Below are positions 48,810-61,990 of a stretch of DNA of 64,000 nt, piece after piece. Every line of letters begins with the position of its first letter. Within the stretch, counting starts at the first letter, position 1. Where the stretch lies: assembly GCF_022539315.1 (NCBI RefSeq), contig NC_066315.1, positions 47,721,174 through 47,785,173 of the forward strand, in the 5' to 3' direction. The DNA is from Serinus canaria (taxonomy: Eukaryota; Chordata; Aves; Passeriformes; Fringillidae). A model generated the notes under the pieces. It had not been told where the DNA came from, made no database searches, and saw only the letters and a list, made by a program, of their open reading frames with translations. The position numbers and the translations under genes were made by a program.

Positions 48810-51800
48810 CTGAAAGCAGTATCTTCCTACAAAAAAATTGCACAGAAAAATCTGTTGTTTCACACAAAACAGTATGTCATGTCCCACCTCCTGCAGAGCT
48901 GGAATGAGATGCTCAGGTGGACTATACAATTTGCTCTCCCAAATTTTTCATGTCTGACAGACTTCCCAGTGGGTTGTCTCATATATTTGTACTACCAGAT
49001 TTTTTCAGATGTTGAGACAGGCTGAGATGTTGAAACCAATCTCATACCAAGCTCTAATAGAGCAATACAATTTATTTCATGGTGCTGACTGCCATAAAAC
49101 TGGAAAATGCAAACACAAAACCTCTTGGCTCTTTTTCTTGTTTTTAAGCCACAGTAAGTCTAGTTTTGTTTTTGGTGCTGTAACTGTTGAATTTATCCCT
49201 ATTTCCATTTTTTGATGGGTCATTTGGGTGTAAATAGGCTTGAGGCCTTCATTCAGAATATGATGAGGGGACTCTGCCAGGAAGAGCAGTCCCCATTCAG
49301 GCTTTGGCTAGGAGGTTGCCACAGGCCCAGGACTACAAGGGATTCTGCAAGGGAGGAGGCTGCAGCAGTTCACTCAGCCCCTGCTCAGCAGAAGGAAGTA
49401 CTGTGTGAGGCTGTGAAATATCTTTTTTTTTCCACTTGATCCCAAGCACAAAAATCTCTCCTGAAATTCTGCACAGTCTTTCAAGGACAAAGCAATCTGA
49501 AGGAACGGAGCTTTTGGAGGTATTTCCCACAAATAGCTCACCCACCTTATTTAGACAGCAGAGGGATTGAGCTTTTCCTCTGTTATTCACAACAAGGATG
49601 ACAGATATGTACTGCAGGAGAGATTTGGGACAGCTGCCCTTCTGAGTGCTGCTGTGGTTGCAGCCTGCAGCACTGTAAGGGTCTATGGGCAGGACTGGGG
49701 GCTGCACACCTGGGCGTAGAACCAAAATCCTCCCTCCTCGCTCCAAATGAATAAATGTATTTATGGGGTGAGCGGCAAAAGATGGGGGTCTAAACAGGGT
49801 GGCAGAGGAAATGTGAGTGCCTCAGTCCAGCAGTGTGAGACCTCTGACAGAAATGAAATTTTTACTGAACATGAGAACAAGATGAGAACAAATATAAAGA
49901 AGGTTTCACACAACACCTCTACAACGCAGTAATCTAGACACTTGCACTTTAATCTTAGTAACTTCCCTCTCTAAAAATTGCTTGATTTAAGCTGCTGTAT
50001 GAACCTTGAATCTTCCCCATTTGGCCACGCAGGCAGAGAAACAACCTTAGATTTGTTCAAGTTTGTTTTCTGTACTACCCAGTAAATATTTCCACTGTGG
50101 AGGGGAGGAAGTGAAGGTCCGAGGGTCTTGAGACATGCTTGTACCCTACACCACCTTTCACCAAAATCCACCCCTATGAGACAAGCAAGAAAAGTGACAA
50201 ATGTAGCAAAGGCACATTTTAAAAAAATTCCAGAAGCCTTTTCTACACTTTCACAGCATTCTGCCAGCCAGACTTACTTACACATTGCCCAAAAAGCTGG
50301 ACCCTGCACCCAAAACAGGAAAAAAACCATAGCCAATTAAGAATTGAGAAAAGCAGGGAGTAAAAAGTAACAGCTAGAACTAGAGGCCAGTCAGCCTTAC
50401 TGATAGTGAATTCTTTTCCAAGTATGGTTCCAGTTATGTTAGATGCGATATCCAATCCCCCAAGCCCTTGGGTACAGTGGGGTGGTGCAAAATAATAGCT
50501 CCTTAATTAACAGACACTACTCAGCATCTTGCCTTTGTATTACTCCAAGAAGAATCAGTTTTGTTCCCAGCTGAAAAATTCCTGCCACCACCCCTGAGAT
50601 GACAGAGCCGCAGGTGGGACTTTTGCACTTGTGGGTTTGGTGCAAGTAGGTTAAATTCCCAGTGTTCTTGATGGAGGGGTATTTCCCCCATGAGGATGGC
50701 GGAAGGGTGAGTGCTGTGCAGTGTGGGTTGAGCAGGGCAGGCAGGGCTGCTCCTCATGCTGCCACCTCAATCTCGCCACAGCTCCCAGCCCCACTACCTC
50801 ACCTGCAAGGTTTTGCTCTTAGAGGTCTCACCCTTTGGCACCTCACAGAGCCCAAACCCTCCATGAACCCCAGGAAGGTGTAAAACTTGTTGATTTTAAC
50901 TTATCTTTCAGCTTTGCTTTGAAATTTCTTTCACCCGATGGTCATTCTCTCAGGTACCCGTCCCATCATTGGCACTATTAATTCTTGTGAAAGGTGTATA
51001 TAATTTCCCTCTTTGGTTGTGTCAGCAAAGCAGCTAGGCTGCTGGAGCAGAAATTGCTGGAGCTGGAGCAATCAATTTTGTAACACAGGATTGCTTCATA
51101 TTCAGTTCCAGAAAGCACTTAGGCAAAGGAATAATGACCAGCTTGAATGGAAATAATAGTGCTTAAAGTTAATTGTGTGCTTTTAAAATTGGGCCTTATA
51201 TCATGCCAGTCAAATAATTAATCTACTCAATTACAAGCTCCTGCTACCGAATACATACCGTGGACTTCCTTTACTCAAAAGGGGAAACATGCAGCTAGGG
51301 CCTTGAAAAAGCTATCAACATTCAATAGTAACACAGCAGAGACTTAGGATAATGTTGGCTTACTCCCTGCTAACTTTTACCAAGCAGAAAATTCAGTACG
51401 CCAGTACTTCAGTGAGACTCAGTCAAGTGCTTTAATGAGCAAATGGACTATATATTAAAAGCTAAAGAGGGCTTTTTTCTCCTCCCTTGAGACAATCGGT
51501 GGAAACTGAAAACAAAGCATTTTTTGACATTGCAAGTCCTCAGATTTCTAGTATGCATCACAGTAGGTCTACCAAAAAGTAACCTGAGTGACAGGAGGAT
51601 TAACTGTGCATGGAACAACAAGAAAGACAGGATGATATCTACAGCATAACGCACATCAAGCTGAAGGGAGTGATTAGAAGTGATGCATCCTTTTGAAGGA
51701 AGATATACGTTTACACGGGCATAGTCTATAAGCAGGATCATGCAACTAACCACCTCAGGGACCTTGCTGACCAGCAGAGGATATCTTATGCTGTACAACT

Positions 51801-54657
51801 CTATTAAATTAGGCACAGAAACATCCTAAACTAAGTAAAGGAAAGAATTTATTAATTAAATTATGTATTTCTATAGGAGATGAAGACAATGTCAAAACTT
51901 TCAACTTTTTCTACAAAACCTATGTGATGAACAAAACCTGTGATCCATCTGTGTTTAAAGTGGTTGATGCAGCAAGCTGCTGGCTCATGACAGCTTCATT
52001 TGCCATGCTCTAGCTGAGATCTGTTTTGAGCAGCCCAGCTAGGCTGACACTTTTCATAGACAGTCTCTGAGGAGCTACAGATGCTAAAGTTAAATGCGGT
52101 GCTACATGCTAATGTATGAGATTCAATAACCTGGATCAAATTATTGCTGCAATCCATGTCTGACCAGCTGGAGCTGGCATTATTTCCACTAGCCCCCAAA
52201 TTAATTTCTCAGTTTAATTTTAAATGGAAGAATGATTTTTCTGTTGCTACTGATGATGTCTTAAATTCATTCTAAGTTAGTTTTGGTGCTTGTTTGCATT
52301 TAAGAGACGTTTTGAGTCTCTGCATCAGCTCCTAGGGAAGGGCTAGTGTAGTGCACTGAAAGCTTCTTTTGAAGTCCACTGCCGTGACCGCTAAATGGGA
52401 ACCAGAGAGCTGGCTTTCATGCCAATTTGCACACATTTTTTGTTGTGTATGTGTGTGATGTGTTATCTGGGAGCAGCTATTTTTAGTTCAGACATCTGAA
52501 ACCTGTATTCAACGATGTTCAGCTATGGACTGTGGAACAAGTCTGTCAAATGAGGATATTGCTGTGTTTGCGTATGTATGTGAATACAATGCACGTAAAA
52601 GACTAGGTAGACAACATAATATAGCTGCCTAAGATAAGATTCTTTTGGCTTTGTATCCACTTCTAAGAAGCCCTAGAGACGGGAATGGCATCCAGCCTTT
52701 CAGGAAGAAGCCATGTTTTAACTAGAGAAGTAGTGGAAGTGAAGCCTTCAGACCTTTTCCCATAAGCAAGGTGGTACAGAGGGGCAGTGGCTGAACCAGT
52801 AATGGTGTAAGAAAAGAGGCCTAGGTAATTAGGAGGACATTGGCTTGGCTCATTTTAAAACAACAACAGATATTTCCTTGTAGAGGGTTGTCTTAACTGC
52901 CACCTTAGACAGCCAGCTCTGTCAGGCAGTGATCAACTCAGCAGTGCACAAAACACCATCAGCTCTATGGGGCTCTCCTGCTGAACCCCAGTCCTGAAGC
53001 ACATCCACAATGACTGCAGTTTTAGCAGCTGTAGCTCGGGTTTAGTGCTCAGCTGACTCAATGGAATGTATCAGCCTGGTCATCCTGTTCGGTGGCTCTC
53101 CTAAAGAAATCACCAAAGCAGCGTGACTGATACAAGTAAAGGAGGCAGAGTCTTCAGGCTGAGCATTCCAGACAGATGTGGCTAACACTTGCTGGCAGCT
53201 GTAGTGCCAACACTCCCCCTCTCTGTCCATTCTCCCAGCATTTAGAGAATTGGAAATGTTCTCCCAAATGGATGAACATGGCTCTAAGACAAAACAAGAA
53301 AGGAAAGAGTTGGCATTGCAGAGCTCAAATCTCCCCATTCCCTGAATTTGTCTGCCTGATTTTGCAGGCTCAGTGGTGTCATATTCCTGACTTCATGCCT
53401 TTACTTCTAATTCCTTTTTCTGCTTGTGCTTCTTTACACGTTATGGTTGTCTTCCTTCTTTGAGACAACTCTGTCTCTTTACAGACCACATACTTCACTC
53501 TGTGAAAGTACTGAGCTGCCACTTGTAATCCCACACAGGACAGCCCTCCCATCCTCTGGAGGAAGGTGAAATCTTGTGGTTACCACATGCAGAGGGCCTC
53601 ACTTGAAAAAAACAAGGGTTTCAACTGTTCTGTGGTGCAGATATCTGCCCCATTTGTGCAGATGAATGGTCATTTAAATTTCATTTATACAGAGATTTCT
53701 CATTTGTGTATGGGTAAAAAACCTTAAAATCTGAGTTCATCACTGCTCTGCATCCATCATGACCTCTCAAAATTCAATTTCATTGTTTATTCAATTGTAT
53801 TTTTCAAAAATTCTGTGCTATGTTCAAGACTGCTCAGAAAAGGTTGTCTGCCATGAATGCTCAGACGATGGATGCCTGCATTTTGTTTTCAGTAGACAGA
53901 GTGCTTAAAGTACTTCTGTTTCTCTTCCGTGTTGTTGGAAAGAGCTGATTTTCCTTTGGGGTTTCTTTTTCTAGCGTTTTTTTGTTGTTGTTGTTGTTGG
54001 TTTCTTTTTCCTTTCTGTTTTTTAGGCTAGAATTGGCAAACATAAAACCCATATCTGAACTGGAATAAAAAAGAGAGATGTTTTTATGTCTTTTTTGGAT
54101 TATCTTTTCAACTCAATGAGTTCCCCGGGTGCATGTTCCAATGCTTAAGACTGGTAACCTTCTCAGCAGAACAAGACTTCTGTGCTTGTTCCAGGCAAGG
54201 AGACAGACAAAAGATAACACTAACAGATAAAGCTTTGGAGTTCCTTGCATTTACAGTTTTCTTTGCAAAACTAAGTCACACACTTCTGCAGGAAAGGAGC
54301 TGACATGCTGTAAAATTCCAGAATATATCTCTTGCTTTCAGTGATATCACTGCTTCTTCTATGTAATCCATCTTTCTTATGTCTAAGCTGCTTCCTTTTT
54401 CTCACTGACCAAAGACTTTGACAAGGTTTCACTGATTAGCAGCACTGGAAAACCCAGATGCCAAAATTAGATTGCTGTTGCCTCAAAACCCGCTCTCCAC
54501 CCATAGACGAACTTGCTCCCAAACCTGGCAACTGCAATAGGAGAAGTAAAGACTGGTTTCTATTTCACTCCCAGCACAGCAAACAAACTTTGTCCTTCAG
54601 ACATTAGAGCAAAAGACATGCCATCCTGTGCTATGGGAAAGGTCCCTTCTTGATATT
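48810..54657. other. Sequence upstream of the coiled-coil gene, no supported gene
   Basis: The promoter and any upstream exons of the gene should lie here or beyond, but no CpG-rich promoter is visible. Minus-strand pieces with splice-like ends (51259-51294) or a plus-strand one (50912-50953) are too short to call. A 122-codon minus frame at 51448-51816 has no recognisable domain. A (TTG)n run lies at 53983-53999. Confidence 0.5.
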
Positions 54658-54702
54658 TAGGGTCCCCTCCAACCCAAGTCTTTCTATGATGTCTATGATA
54701 AA
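54658..54702 (+). mobile_element. CR1 3'-end remnant
   Basis: GGGTCCCCTCCAACCCAAGT followed by TTCTATGATGTCTATGAT is the CR1 3' terminus in sense orientation. Only about 45 bp are recognisable. Confidence 0.55.
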
Positions 54703-56199
54703 CCCTCTAGAGAACTCATTGTCACAGTGGATAACTCAAGGCTTGAGCAGCTGTTTTGACCACTGCATGTTACTCTTCTGTCTTGAGGAAGATACAGAAA
54801 TATTTTTAAAACAAATCCATATCTCCTTTGGCTAGTAAAGGTCAGCTAAAATCAACTGTGCCCTATTCTAACAGGAATCAATAATCTTTTTTTCCTCTAA
54901 GAAGGCAATTCATTGGCTTTTCTCTAAGAAGTTCAATAATCTTTTCAGTGCTCAAATAATCTGCACACAGTCCACTAAACTCTGATTCCAAGGGAAAAAC
55001 TTTGAAGAAAATTGTAAAAAAACAATGCAGACAAGCAAGACCATATTGAACATATCTGGTAAGGTCTACGAACAGGGAGAAAATTTGTACAAATTACTGA
55101 AAACATCTCTCTTGTAAATTGGGTTGACATCTTCATGCTGCAACTCTTCAGTCTTCTTGCAACCTTCCTCAATCGCGACTGTTCTCGAGTGCTCATTCAC
55201 AAAACATTCTTGGATTGATAAAAGCCACAAAGGGCCACGGCTGTTTCTGTCCATTAAAGTCTTATTGACTCTCCTCCTCTTCATTGCTGAAATAGATTCT
55301 CAGGTCTTCTGATCTGCTCTCAGCAAAACACCACGGATATGTGTTTACAACTCCTATTTTCACCAGATGCAGGCATAGTCCTCACAAGTAAGTGTTGCTG
55401 CAGAAAGCAGGAAGCAACACCCAGCTGAAGACTGACTGGCTCGAGCACTTCGGTGCTGCTCGTACATTCTTCTTCACAGTGAGACAGAGATTAACTACAG
55501 GAGATTGAAAGGAGTTTGCAGCCTGTAGGATAGCACATCAAACAGATATTGGGTTGAACTTCTGGTCTGATAATGTGCCATTTGTGGGTGCTAGAGAAAG
55601 ACCATGATAAGTCATTTGGCAAATTCTAAGCTCTGATGTTGTTCTCATTATAAAAACTTTCTACAACCAGGAGGTACAAGAATGCCTTATCATGTTCATA
55701 TGCTTTTAACCCTTCAAGTGTTGCTGCTGTTGACCTGAAAAAGAAGCAAATGTTTCTCATCTGAAAGAATAAGACTGGGAAGGAACAAGAAAGAGAAGGA
55801 AAGACTGATAGATGAGGAATTGCAGGTCTGTTCTTCTGGTGACAATAACTTTGTCTTCACACCTGAGCCCCATACCCCTTTTCTGTCCCATTTTGCTCCA
55901 TTGCTATACTTTATCCTTAAACCTTACCCTGCTGTGCTGTAAGACTCTGAACACAAAATGAAAGAACTGGATACCAAATAGATATGCCATGAAAATTAGG
56001 TGTTATAGTGGTTGCATATTTGCTCAGACTTTTTTCTCTCTCTTCATGGATCTGCAGTTAGTGGGAAACTTTGTACAGTTCTGATGCTTTTCTCTGGAAG
56101 TGACAGTATGAATCAGGCAGTTTTCCTAGTAAAGCTTGAGAAGGCAGTTGAAGGCTGGTTTCTAGTGTGAGTTATTGGCATGTGACTGTGGCATGGTAA

Positions 56200-56268
56200 A
56201 AAATTACTCCCAAAATCACACAGATGAGCAACAGCTGTTGAATTAACACCTGTATCTTTTACTGCCTA
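56200..56268 (-). mobile_element. Possible MIR-type remnant
   Basis: ATTACTCCCAAAATCACACA followed by GATGAGCAACAGCTGTTGAA resembles the reverse complement of the MIR core (cttgcccaaggtcacacag...). It is weak and short; an alignment to the consensus would decide. Confidence 0.28.
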
Positions 56269-56450
56269 CCTGAAGGATGTTTTACTTTGGAGGAAGTATG
56301 GACATGTCTGTGCCTACAGGTATGTAGCCTTGGGACATGTTGCAGCAGGGCTGCCAGCTGTTGTGATGCAAAGAGTGGACTTGGCAGTGAGGTTCCATGC
56401 CCAACAACAGCCTTCTCTACACACTCACCAGGGCCCATCTGGCAGCCAGG

Positions 56451-57405
56451 AATCATAGAACCATAGAATCATAGAGCCATAGAATCACAGAATCATAAAA
56501 TCATAGAATCATGATCATAGAATGGCCTGGATTGGAGACCAGCCTCAAGGATCATCTAGTTCCAACCCCCCTGCCATGGACAGGGACATGTTTCACTAGA
56601 CCAGTTCGCTCAGAGCACCATCCAAAACAGCATTAAACACTTCAAGGGATGGGACATTCATAACTTCCCTGGGAAACTTGTTACAGTGCCTCACCACTTT
56701 CACAGTAATCAATTTCTTCCTAATATCTAATCATCTACACCTTCCCTCTTTCCATTAAAAGCCATTGGCACTTCTCCTGTAAAGTTGACACTTGCTCTTG
56801 TAAAAATCTCTCTATTTTTCTTGTAGGCTCCCTTCAGGTGCTGAAAGTCTGCAATCAGGTCACTGAAGCCTTCTCTTTCCCAGTCTTAACATTTCCAATT
56901 TTCTCAGCTTTCTCCCAAAGGAGAGGCGCTACATCTCTTTGGATTCACTCCATCTGTGTCCTTCCTCTGCTGGAGACTCCTGAGCTGGATGCAGCCCTGC
57001 AGTGGGGGGTCTCACCAGAGCAGAGAGGAGGGACAGAATCCCTTCCCTTGCCCTGCTGGCCACGCTGCTCTGGATGCAGCCCAGGTCACGTTTGGCTTTC
57101 TGGGCTGCAGATGCACATTGCTGGGTCGTGTCCAGCTCCCCAAAGTCCTTCTCCCCAGGGCTGTTCTCCATCGGTTCATCCCCCAGCCTGTGCTGATACC
57201 GGGGGTTGCCCAAACCCTGGTGCAGCACCTTGCACCTGGTCTTGTTAAACCTCATGAGATTCTCATGGGCCCACTTCTCCAGCCTGTGTAGGTTCCTCTG
57301 GATGGCATCTCATCCTTCAGGTGTGTCATCCACACCACTCAGCTTGGTGTCACCTGTGAATTTTTTGAGCATATGCTGGATCCTCTGTCTGTGTCAAAAA
57401 TGGAC
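56451..57405 (-). mobile_element. CR1 LINE copy, about 955 bp, 5'-truncated, with an extended 3' terminal repeat
   Basis: The low end has about eight imperfect ATCATAGA-type units (56451-56523), then the classic CR1 3' UTR and ORF2 end in reverse complement. The frame at 56929-57255 on the minus strand is the C-terminal part of the CR1 reverse-transcriptase protein (KCKVLHQGLGNPRYQHRLG, then CASAAQKAKRDLGCIQSSVA and SRAREGILSLLSALVRP). The remaining part to 56.5 kb is shifted out of frame. The endonuclease and catalytic reverse-transcriptase motifs are missing, so the copy is dead. A 14-bp A-run (57411-57424) lies just beyond the truncated end. Confidence 0.93.
56929..57255 (-). pseudogene. 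CR1 ORF2 C-terminal remnant
   Basis: This 108-codon open piece of the CR1 ORF2 protein lies C-terminal of the polymerase active site. It has the CR1 features of a short KCKVLH segment and the LGCI...SRAREG region. It is truncated at both ends: by 5' truncation of the element upstream and by a frameshift downstream. It has no host function that I can see. Confidence 0.85.
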
Positions 57406-57810
57406 ATTTCAAAAAAAAAAAAAAGGTCAACCACATCCTGGTCTGCAGTATGAAAAGCACAGGCAGATCTTATCTCCCTGCACATACTTCATGAGAGGCA
57501 GCAGAAAAATAAGGATGTGTATGGTTCCCAGAGGTGACTAGATATGGGTCAAGATGCAATGGATATAAGATATATCATGGGAAATTCCAGTTAGATGTTA
57601 AGGAAAAAACTACAGTATGAGAGCAGTCCAACTTAGGGACTAGAGCCTACAGATGACGTGACCTCCATTTTTTGAGCTGTTCAAACACTGCTGGTTCAGG
57701 CACTGAGCAACCTGACATAAGCCAGCCCTGCTTTGAGTGCCTAGTTAACAGAGATGACCTCCAGAAATCCATATCCTATATCCTAGGACTATGCAAATAC
57801 ATCAGTCTTG

Positions 57811-57827
57811 AAAAAAAAAAAAAAAAA
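57811..57827. repeat. Poly(A) run of 17
   Basis: A homopolymer about 0.4 kb beyond the CR1 copy; no element of its own is recognised. Confidence 0.88.
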
Positions 57828-58017
57828 GGATAAAGCTACATTCCCATTGAAAGTGCAAACTTTGCATCTCAAAACTCAAATTTTCAGGAATATTTAATGC
57901 TCCATATAACTGCCAAAGATGAGCAGCTTCTTAAAAACCCATAGCTACTTTTTGCTTGAGACGAGTTACTGAGTTTCTTTTTTTCTGGAAACCTTCCTTC
58001 CACTTATTGAAAAGCAA

Positions 58018-58135
58018 AATATAGCCTACTGGTTAAAGCATGAGACACATTAGGTGAGAAGTAGTCTAATTCTGACTCAGTAGCAGACTTGTTAAGTAAC
58101 TTTGACTAGTTAAGTAATTTTGAAGAAAATGTCTG
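58018..58135 (+). mobile_element. MIR-type SINE remnant in tRNA-like orientation
   Basis: TATAGCCTACTGGTTAAAGC is close to the tRNA-derived head of MIR and keeps an A-box-like TAGCCTACTGG. It is followed at the expected distance by TAATTCTGACTCAGTAGCAG (degenerate B-box region) and GTTAAGTAACTTTGACTAG (core). It is too diverged to be active. Confidence 0.6.
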
Positions 58136-59204
58136 AAGTTTTTCATGCTTTTCATAGCATGTAATATAGGACTAGAAGGCTATCAAACAGATGAGACAAA
58201 TTCAATATTGTTTTTAATTTTTGCATTTGGGTGTCATGGAAAATACTGCTGTACTTTTTATTTGAGAAAAGGTATTACTATATATTTTTAACATTAAATT
58301 GGCTGTAATTTTTAAATAGCAGATCACTAAAAGTATTTCTAAGCTTAACTGGTAATTGGAAAAACAGTTCCTTTATTAAACCTTGAAAAGAGCAGTTAGA
58401 CATTGTTAGAGAAAGTATTGTATTTTCCACAACTATTGCTTTTTATCTTGTGGAATCTTAACATGGGGATAGGACAGAACATTTAATGAGCTTTTGGATT
58501 TAAAATCCCCAAGCATATGCCCTTAATTTGGAAGAAAGAGAACAGCCTTATTCTGAACACTTTTATTATTCATACTGAGCCCCTGGGAATGCAACATCAA
58601 GATTTTGAAATATGAGTTTGTCCTACCCTGCTACTTGTTGCATGGCCAGGTTTTGCAGCTATTCTGCTATATCACTGATAGAGAATGACTTCTTGAAATT
58701 AAATGGGGTCAAGGAATAATTGCAGCTTCACGGGCACCTGTGTTTTCTGACAGATTTCTGTCTGCAGATGTATGAAATGGCTACAATTAAGAATAGAGCC
58801 AACAGTGTATTATAAAGATGATCATGATATCTCATAGCAAATTCACCCCACATCCTTCTTATTTTCACGGGCTTCATTCTCTTTGTTTATAAAAAGTTTG
58901 AGTCAGTACTTTTCAATTATAAAACAGCTGCAGGATACAAAAAGCATATGCAGAGTGAATGCTTACATCTCCCTGGAAGACTACTGTTTGATAAAGAGAT
59001 AGAAGCATTTCAGGAGTACCAGAACATTTTCAGCTTTTCAGGATGCCCAGCTTCAGGGTTGGCTACAGATATTTTATCACTGTATCCTGAGGAAAGTTCC
59101 TTCAATGGCTGTCAGATCTCCTCTTAGGTATTATCTGAGCAACTGGGAAAATCCTGTTGAGAGGCTGAGTAGCCTTCATACCACAGGAGAGAGATAGTTA
59201 TGCC

Positions 59205-59223
59205 TATATATATATATATATAT
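59205..59223. repeat. (TA)n microsatellite
   Basis: Nine to ten TA units, uninterrupted. Confidence 0.92.
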
Positions 59224-60199
59224 CCACAAACACATTCTCCCATTTGTTATCTGCATTTTCACTACAATTAGTCCTCTTCCTTCCACCTGTAGCCACTTAA
59301 AAGAAAATGCATTTGCACTAACTGAAAATATTTAGTCATGTATTGAACAGAACAAAACACATCTTCATCAATGAACTTGATGAGTGAGATGATAACAACT
59401 GCTCTAATCCTGCCTGTCAGCTGTTTGTGGTTGAGAGCAATGGGTGGCCCTTCAGGAAGCAGACAGAGCTGGGTTGCAGTAGCAGTTCCTCAGCAGCGCT
59501 TCTCTGCAAAGCCCAGGAGTCACATGGAGTGAGGAGAGTGCCCTGCTATGCTGCTGGAGAGTAGCTGGGTAAGTGATGCAGAAGTCCCCAGCAGAGGTAC
59601 TGAGGTTCTGGAGGCACACCAGGAGGAGGGAATTAGTATTAAACTTAAATAAGAAGGCTGCAGATCTGGATGCAGCTTAATGGTTCCTGGTGGGAGGGAG
59701 ATTACAGCAGAGCTGGGGGGAAACATGACAGGAGAGAAGTTAAAAGTACTTTGTGTTCTTAGTCCACTGCAGCAGTTGTGAATGTCATATTTTATTAAAT
59801 CAGTGGAAGTAAAGTGGTATTTAAAAGTGTATTTTGGGAATTTTATTGCAGAAAGGGCTGCTGGTCTCCTTTTACAATAGCATCAACAATTTCATAATCC
59901 TTTCTGAAATTTATTAAAAGAAAAGAAGAAAGTGTTATTGGTTTTGCCAGTTAATCTTTTAACAAGAGGTGAGAAGGAAATTTCCATAATGATTACACTG
60001 ATTCCTCATTGGCTCTGATACTTTTCATTATGAGTAGGTTTTTCAGAATCAGCTCAGATGCTGATCATCTCAAGTCACCCTCATAAAAGGTTGCCAGATC
60101 TGCCTTCACTTTGGCACTTTTAGACACCCCCCTTGATGCCCTCAGGCATTCAAACAGCTCAGCAATGAAATGAATCCTCATCATGGGCCACAGCAGCAA

Positions 60200-60410
60200 G
60201 AGCCCAGCCAGCAGGTCAAGGACTACAGCTGTCAAGTCAAGAATGTGATTATTTCACTCCATTTACTACCTGTTAGGCCACACCTGGGATGAGGTGTCCA
60301 GATTCTGTCTTCCTTGTCCAAGACAGACACGGAAAAATACAGAGTAGCATATTTTCCCCTGCTGGAAATATTCAAAGCTCAGTTTGATGGGACCCTGGAT
60401 ACCTCAGTCT
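60200..60410 (+). mobile_element. Old, internally deleted CR1 ORF2/3' fragment
   Basis: CCAGCAGGTCAAGGACTACA, then GTGATTATTTCACTCCATTT and AGGCCACACCTGGGATGAGG follow CR1 ORF2 in sense order. They are followed by GGAAATATTCAAAGCTCAGT and TTGATGGGACCCTGG, which belong about 300 bp further 3' in CR1. The intervening piece is missing, so the copy has an internal deletion. It is highly diverged. Confidence 0.6.
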
Positions 60411-61639
60411 ATAGGCCTGTTTTCAACAGGAGTTTTGACAGTAAAATCTCTCGAGGTGCCTGCCTGCCTGGATCTTGTTAAGATTCAACAGTCACAATCC
60501 ACACAGACTGGGATATGCCTGTTACTTTCTGCAAAGTCCTGCAGTGGTACCAAAACTGGCTCTGGAGGAGCTAATTGAAGTGCTGAAGCCTCTAAGCCTG
60601 GAAAACAGGGAAAAATTTGATGAGGGAGTGTCATTCCAACACAGATTTATAGCCAACTACCTATTTAAAGCTAGCTTAGATATTTCTACACAGCACTGTG
60701 TTCTGAGTTGCACACATACCTCAGGCTCACAGGGCAACATGCATATCTTCGATGTCCAGTGCTGTACAGAAAGACTCCATGAATTCTACCATTTTACCTC
60801 TAAAAAAAAACATGTGCAGGCTGCTTCTGAATCTGAAACAAAAATAGTTCAGGGGCAAAATACTTCAGACAAAGTATAATATAGTTCTAGAATGTCTCAC
60901 CAAATTAATGAACTTCTTCCTAGCTTACAATTTATCTCTGTTGCACAGCTGAAATTAAGTTCATGTGAGGATAATCTTAGGTGTGAGCATGGAATGAGGT
61001 CAGACACCCACTAACATGGATAGGGAAAAAAAATCTGAAAGTTAAGAGGAGATAGTTTTTGATATAGAATTCATTTTCTTATTGTAATCTCACTGAACAG
61101 AGTGAAATCCTTCCTCTTAAGGTAAAATAAGGGGGAAATAGTTTTAGCCAAAATAAGAGACATAAGGAAAATCTGGATACAAAACAGGCATTGCTTTATC
61201 TGCACTTACTGTGCAAGTGGTGCTTAGTAGTAAATGGTGAGCTCTCTCACCATGAGGGCTGTAGAAATCATTGAATCACTTTCATTGATGATGCTGATTT
61301 GATGGTGCAGAGAGAAAAGGCAGCAATGGAAACTGCTACTCAGTGAGCTGATGCTTCTCATTTTCATCTCAGTTGCACAATTAAACACATTACCTGCCTG
61401 CTTTATTTTCTTAAACTCTCCAAATTCTTAGCATTGCCAATATCAACAGGAAAGCTAGATGGGGAAAGCTTTTCTGTGAAGGTGTATTGAATTAGTGCTT
61501 AATGTGCTAACCTTGAGAACCAGAAGCAATGGGGCTGAAGAGGCATGTTGCTGTGGCCAGTCTAACACATCCTGTTGAGAAGATAAAGGTCAGGTCACTG
61601 CTCACCTCGGCTGTTTTGCTTTGGAACCAGAGCTCATAT
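60411..61639. other. Unique sequence, no supported gene
   Basis: A 134-codon plus frame (60475-60879) includes a helical-looking stretch (LALEELIEVLKPLSLENREK) after an AG near 60540. It has no donor, no partner exon and no known domain. It directly follows an old CR1 piece. Confidence 0.5.
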
Positions 61640-61990
61640 CTGCAGAGCTGCCCACCCTACCAGGAACCCACCAAAGCCTCTCTGTCACTCTCCTCTGCAA
61701 CTAAATGGGGGAGAGAAAATATGAAAAAGGGTTCGTGGATTGAGATAAGGACCAGGAGAGATGACCCACCAAATATAGTCACTAGCAGAACAGACTCAGC
61801 TTGGGGATATTAACTGAATTTATTACTAACGAAATCAGCAGGATAATGAAAACCTTAAAAACACCCTGCTTCTCAGCTCTACTTCCTCCTCCAGTCCAGT
61901 GGCAGAGGGAGATGGGGCATGGTGGTGTGGTCAGTTCATCACACATTGTTTCTTTCCCTGCTCTTCTCTGGGAGATTGTAGTCCATTAAT

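Larger units (their letters stand above)
57428..60199. other. AT-rich unique sequence apart from the MIR and the TA run
   Basis: Low coding potential and frequent stops in all frames. Only the MIR remnant at 58.0 kb, the A17 run and the (TA)n run are identifiable. Confidence 0.6.

Noticed and set aside
50912..50953. 42-bp plus-strand exon candidate (FALKFLSPDGHSLR)
   Set aside because: The acceptor is good but the donor is only moderate, and there is no partner exon. Such pieces are expected by chance.
51259..51294. 36-bp minus-strand piece with AG and GTATGT ends, a possible 5' UTR exon of the coiled-coil gene
   Set aside because: Without RNA evidence a non-coding 36-bp exon cannot be told from chance splice sites.
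51448..51816. 122-codon minus-strand frame, hydrophobic
   Set aside because: No recognisable family, no promoter or splice evidence, and no known transposon protein motif.
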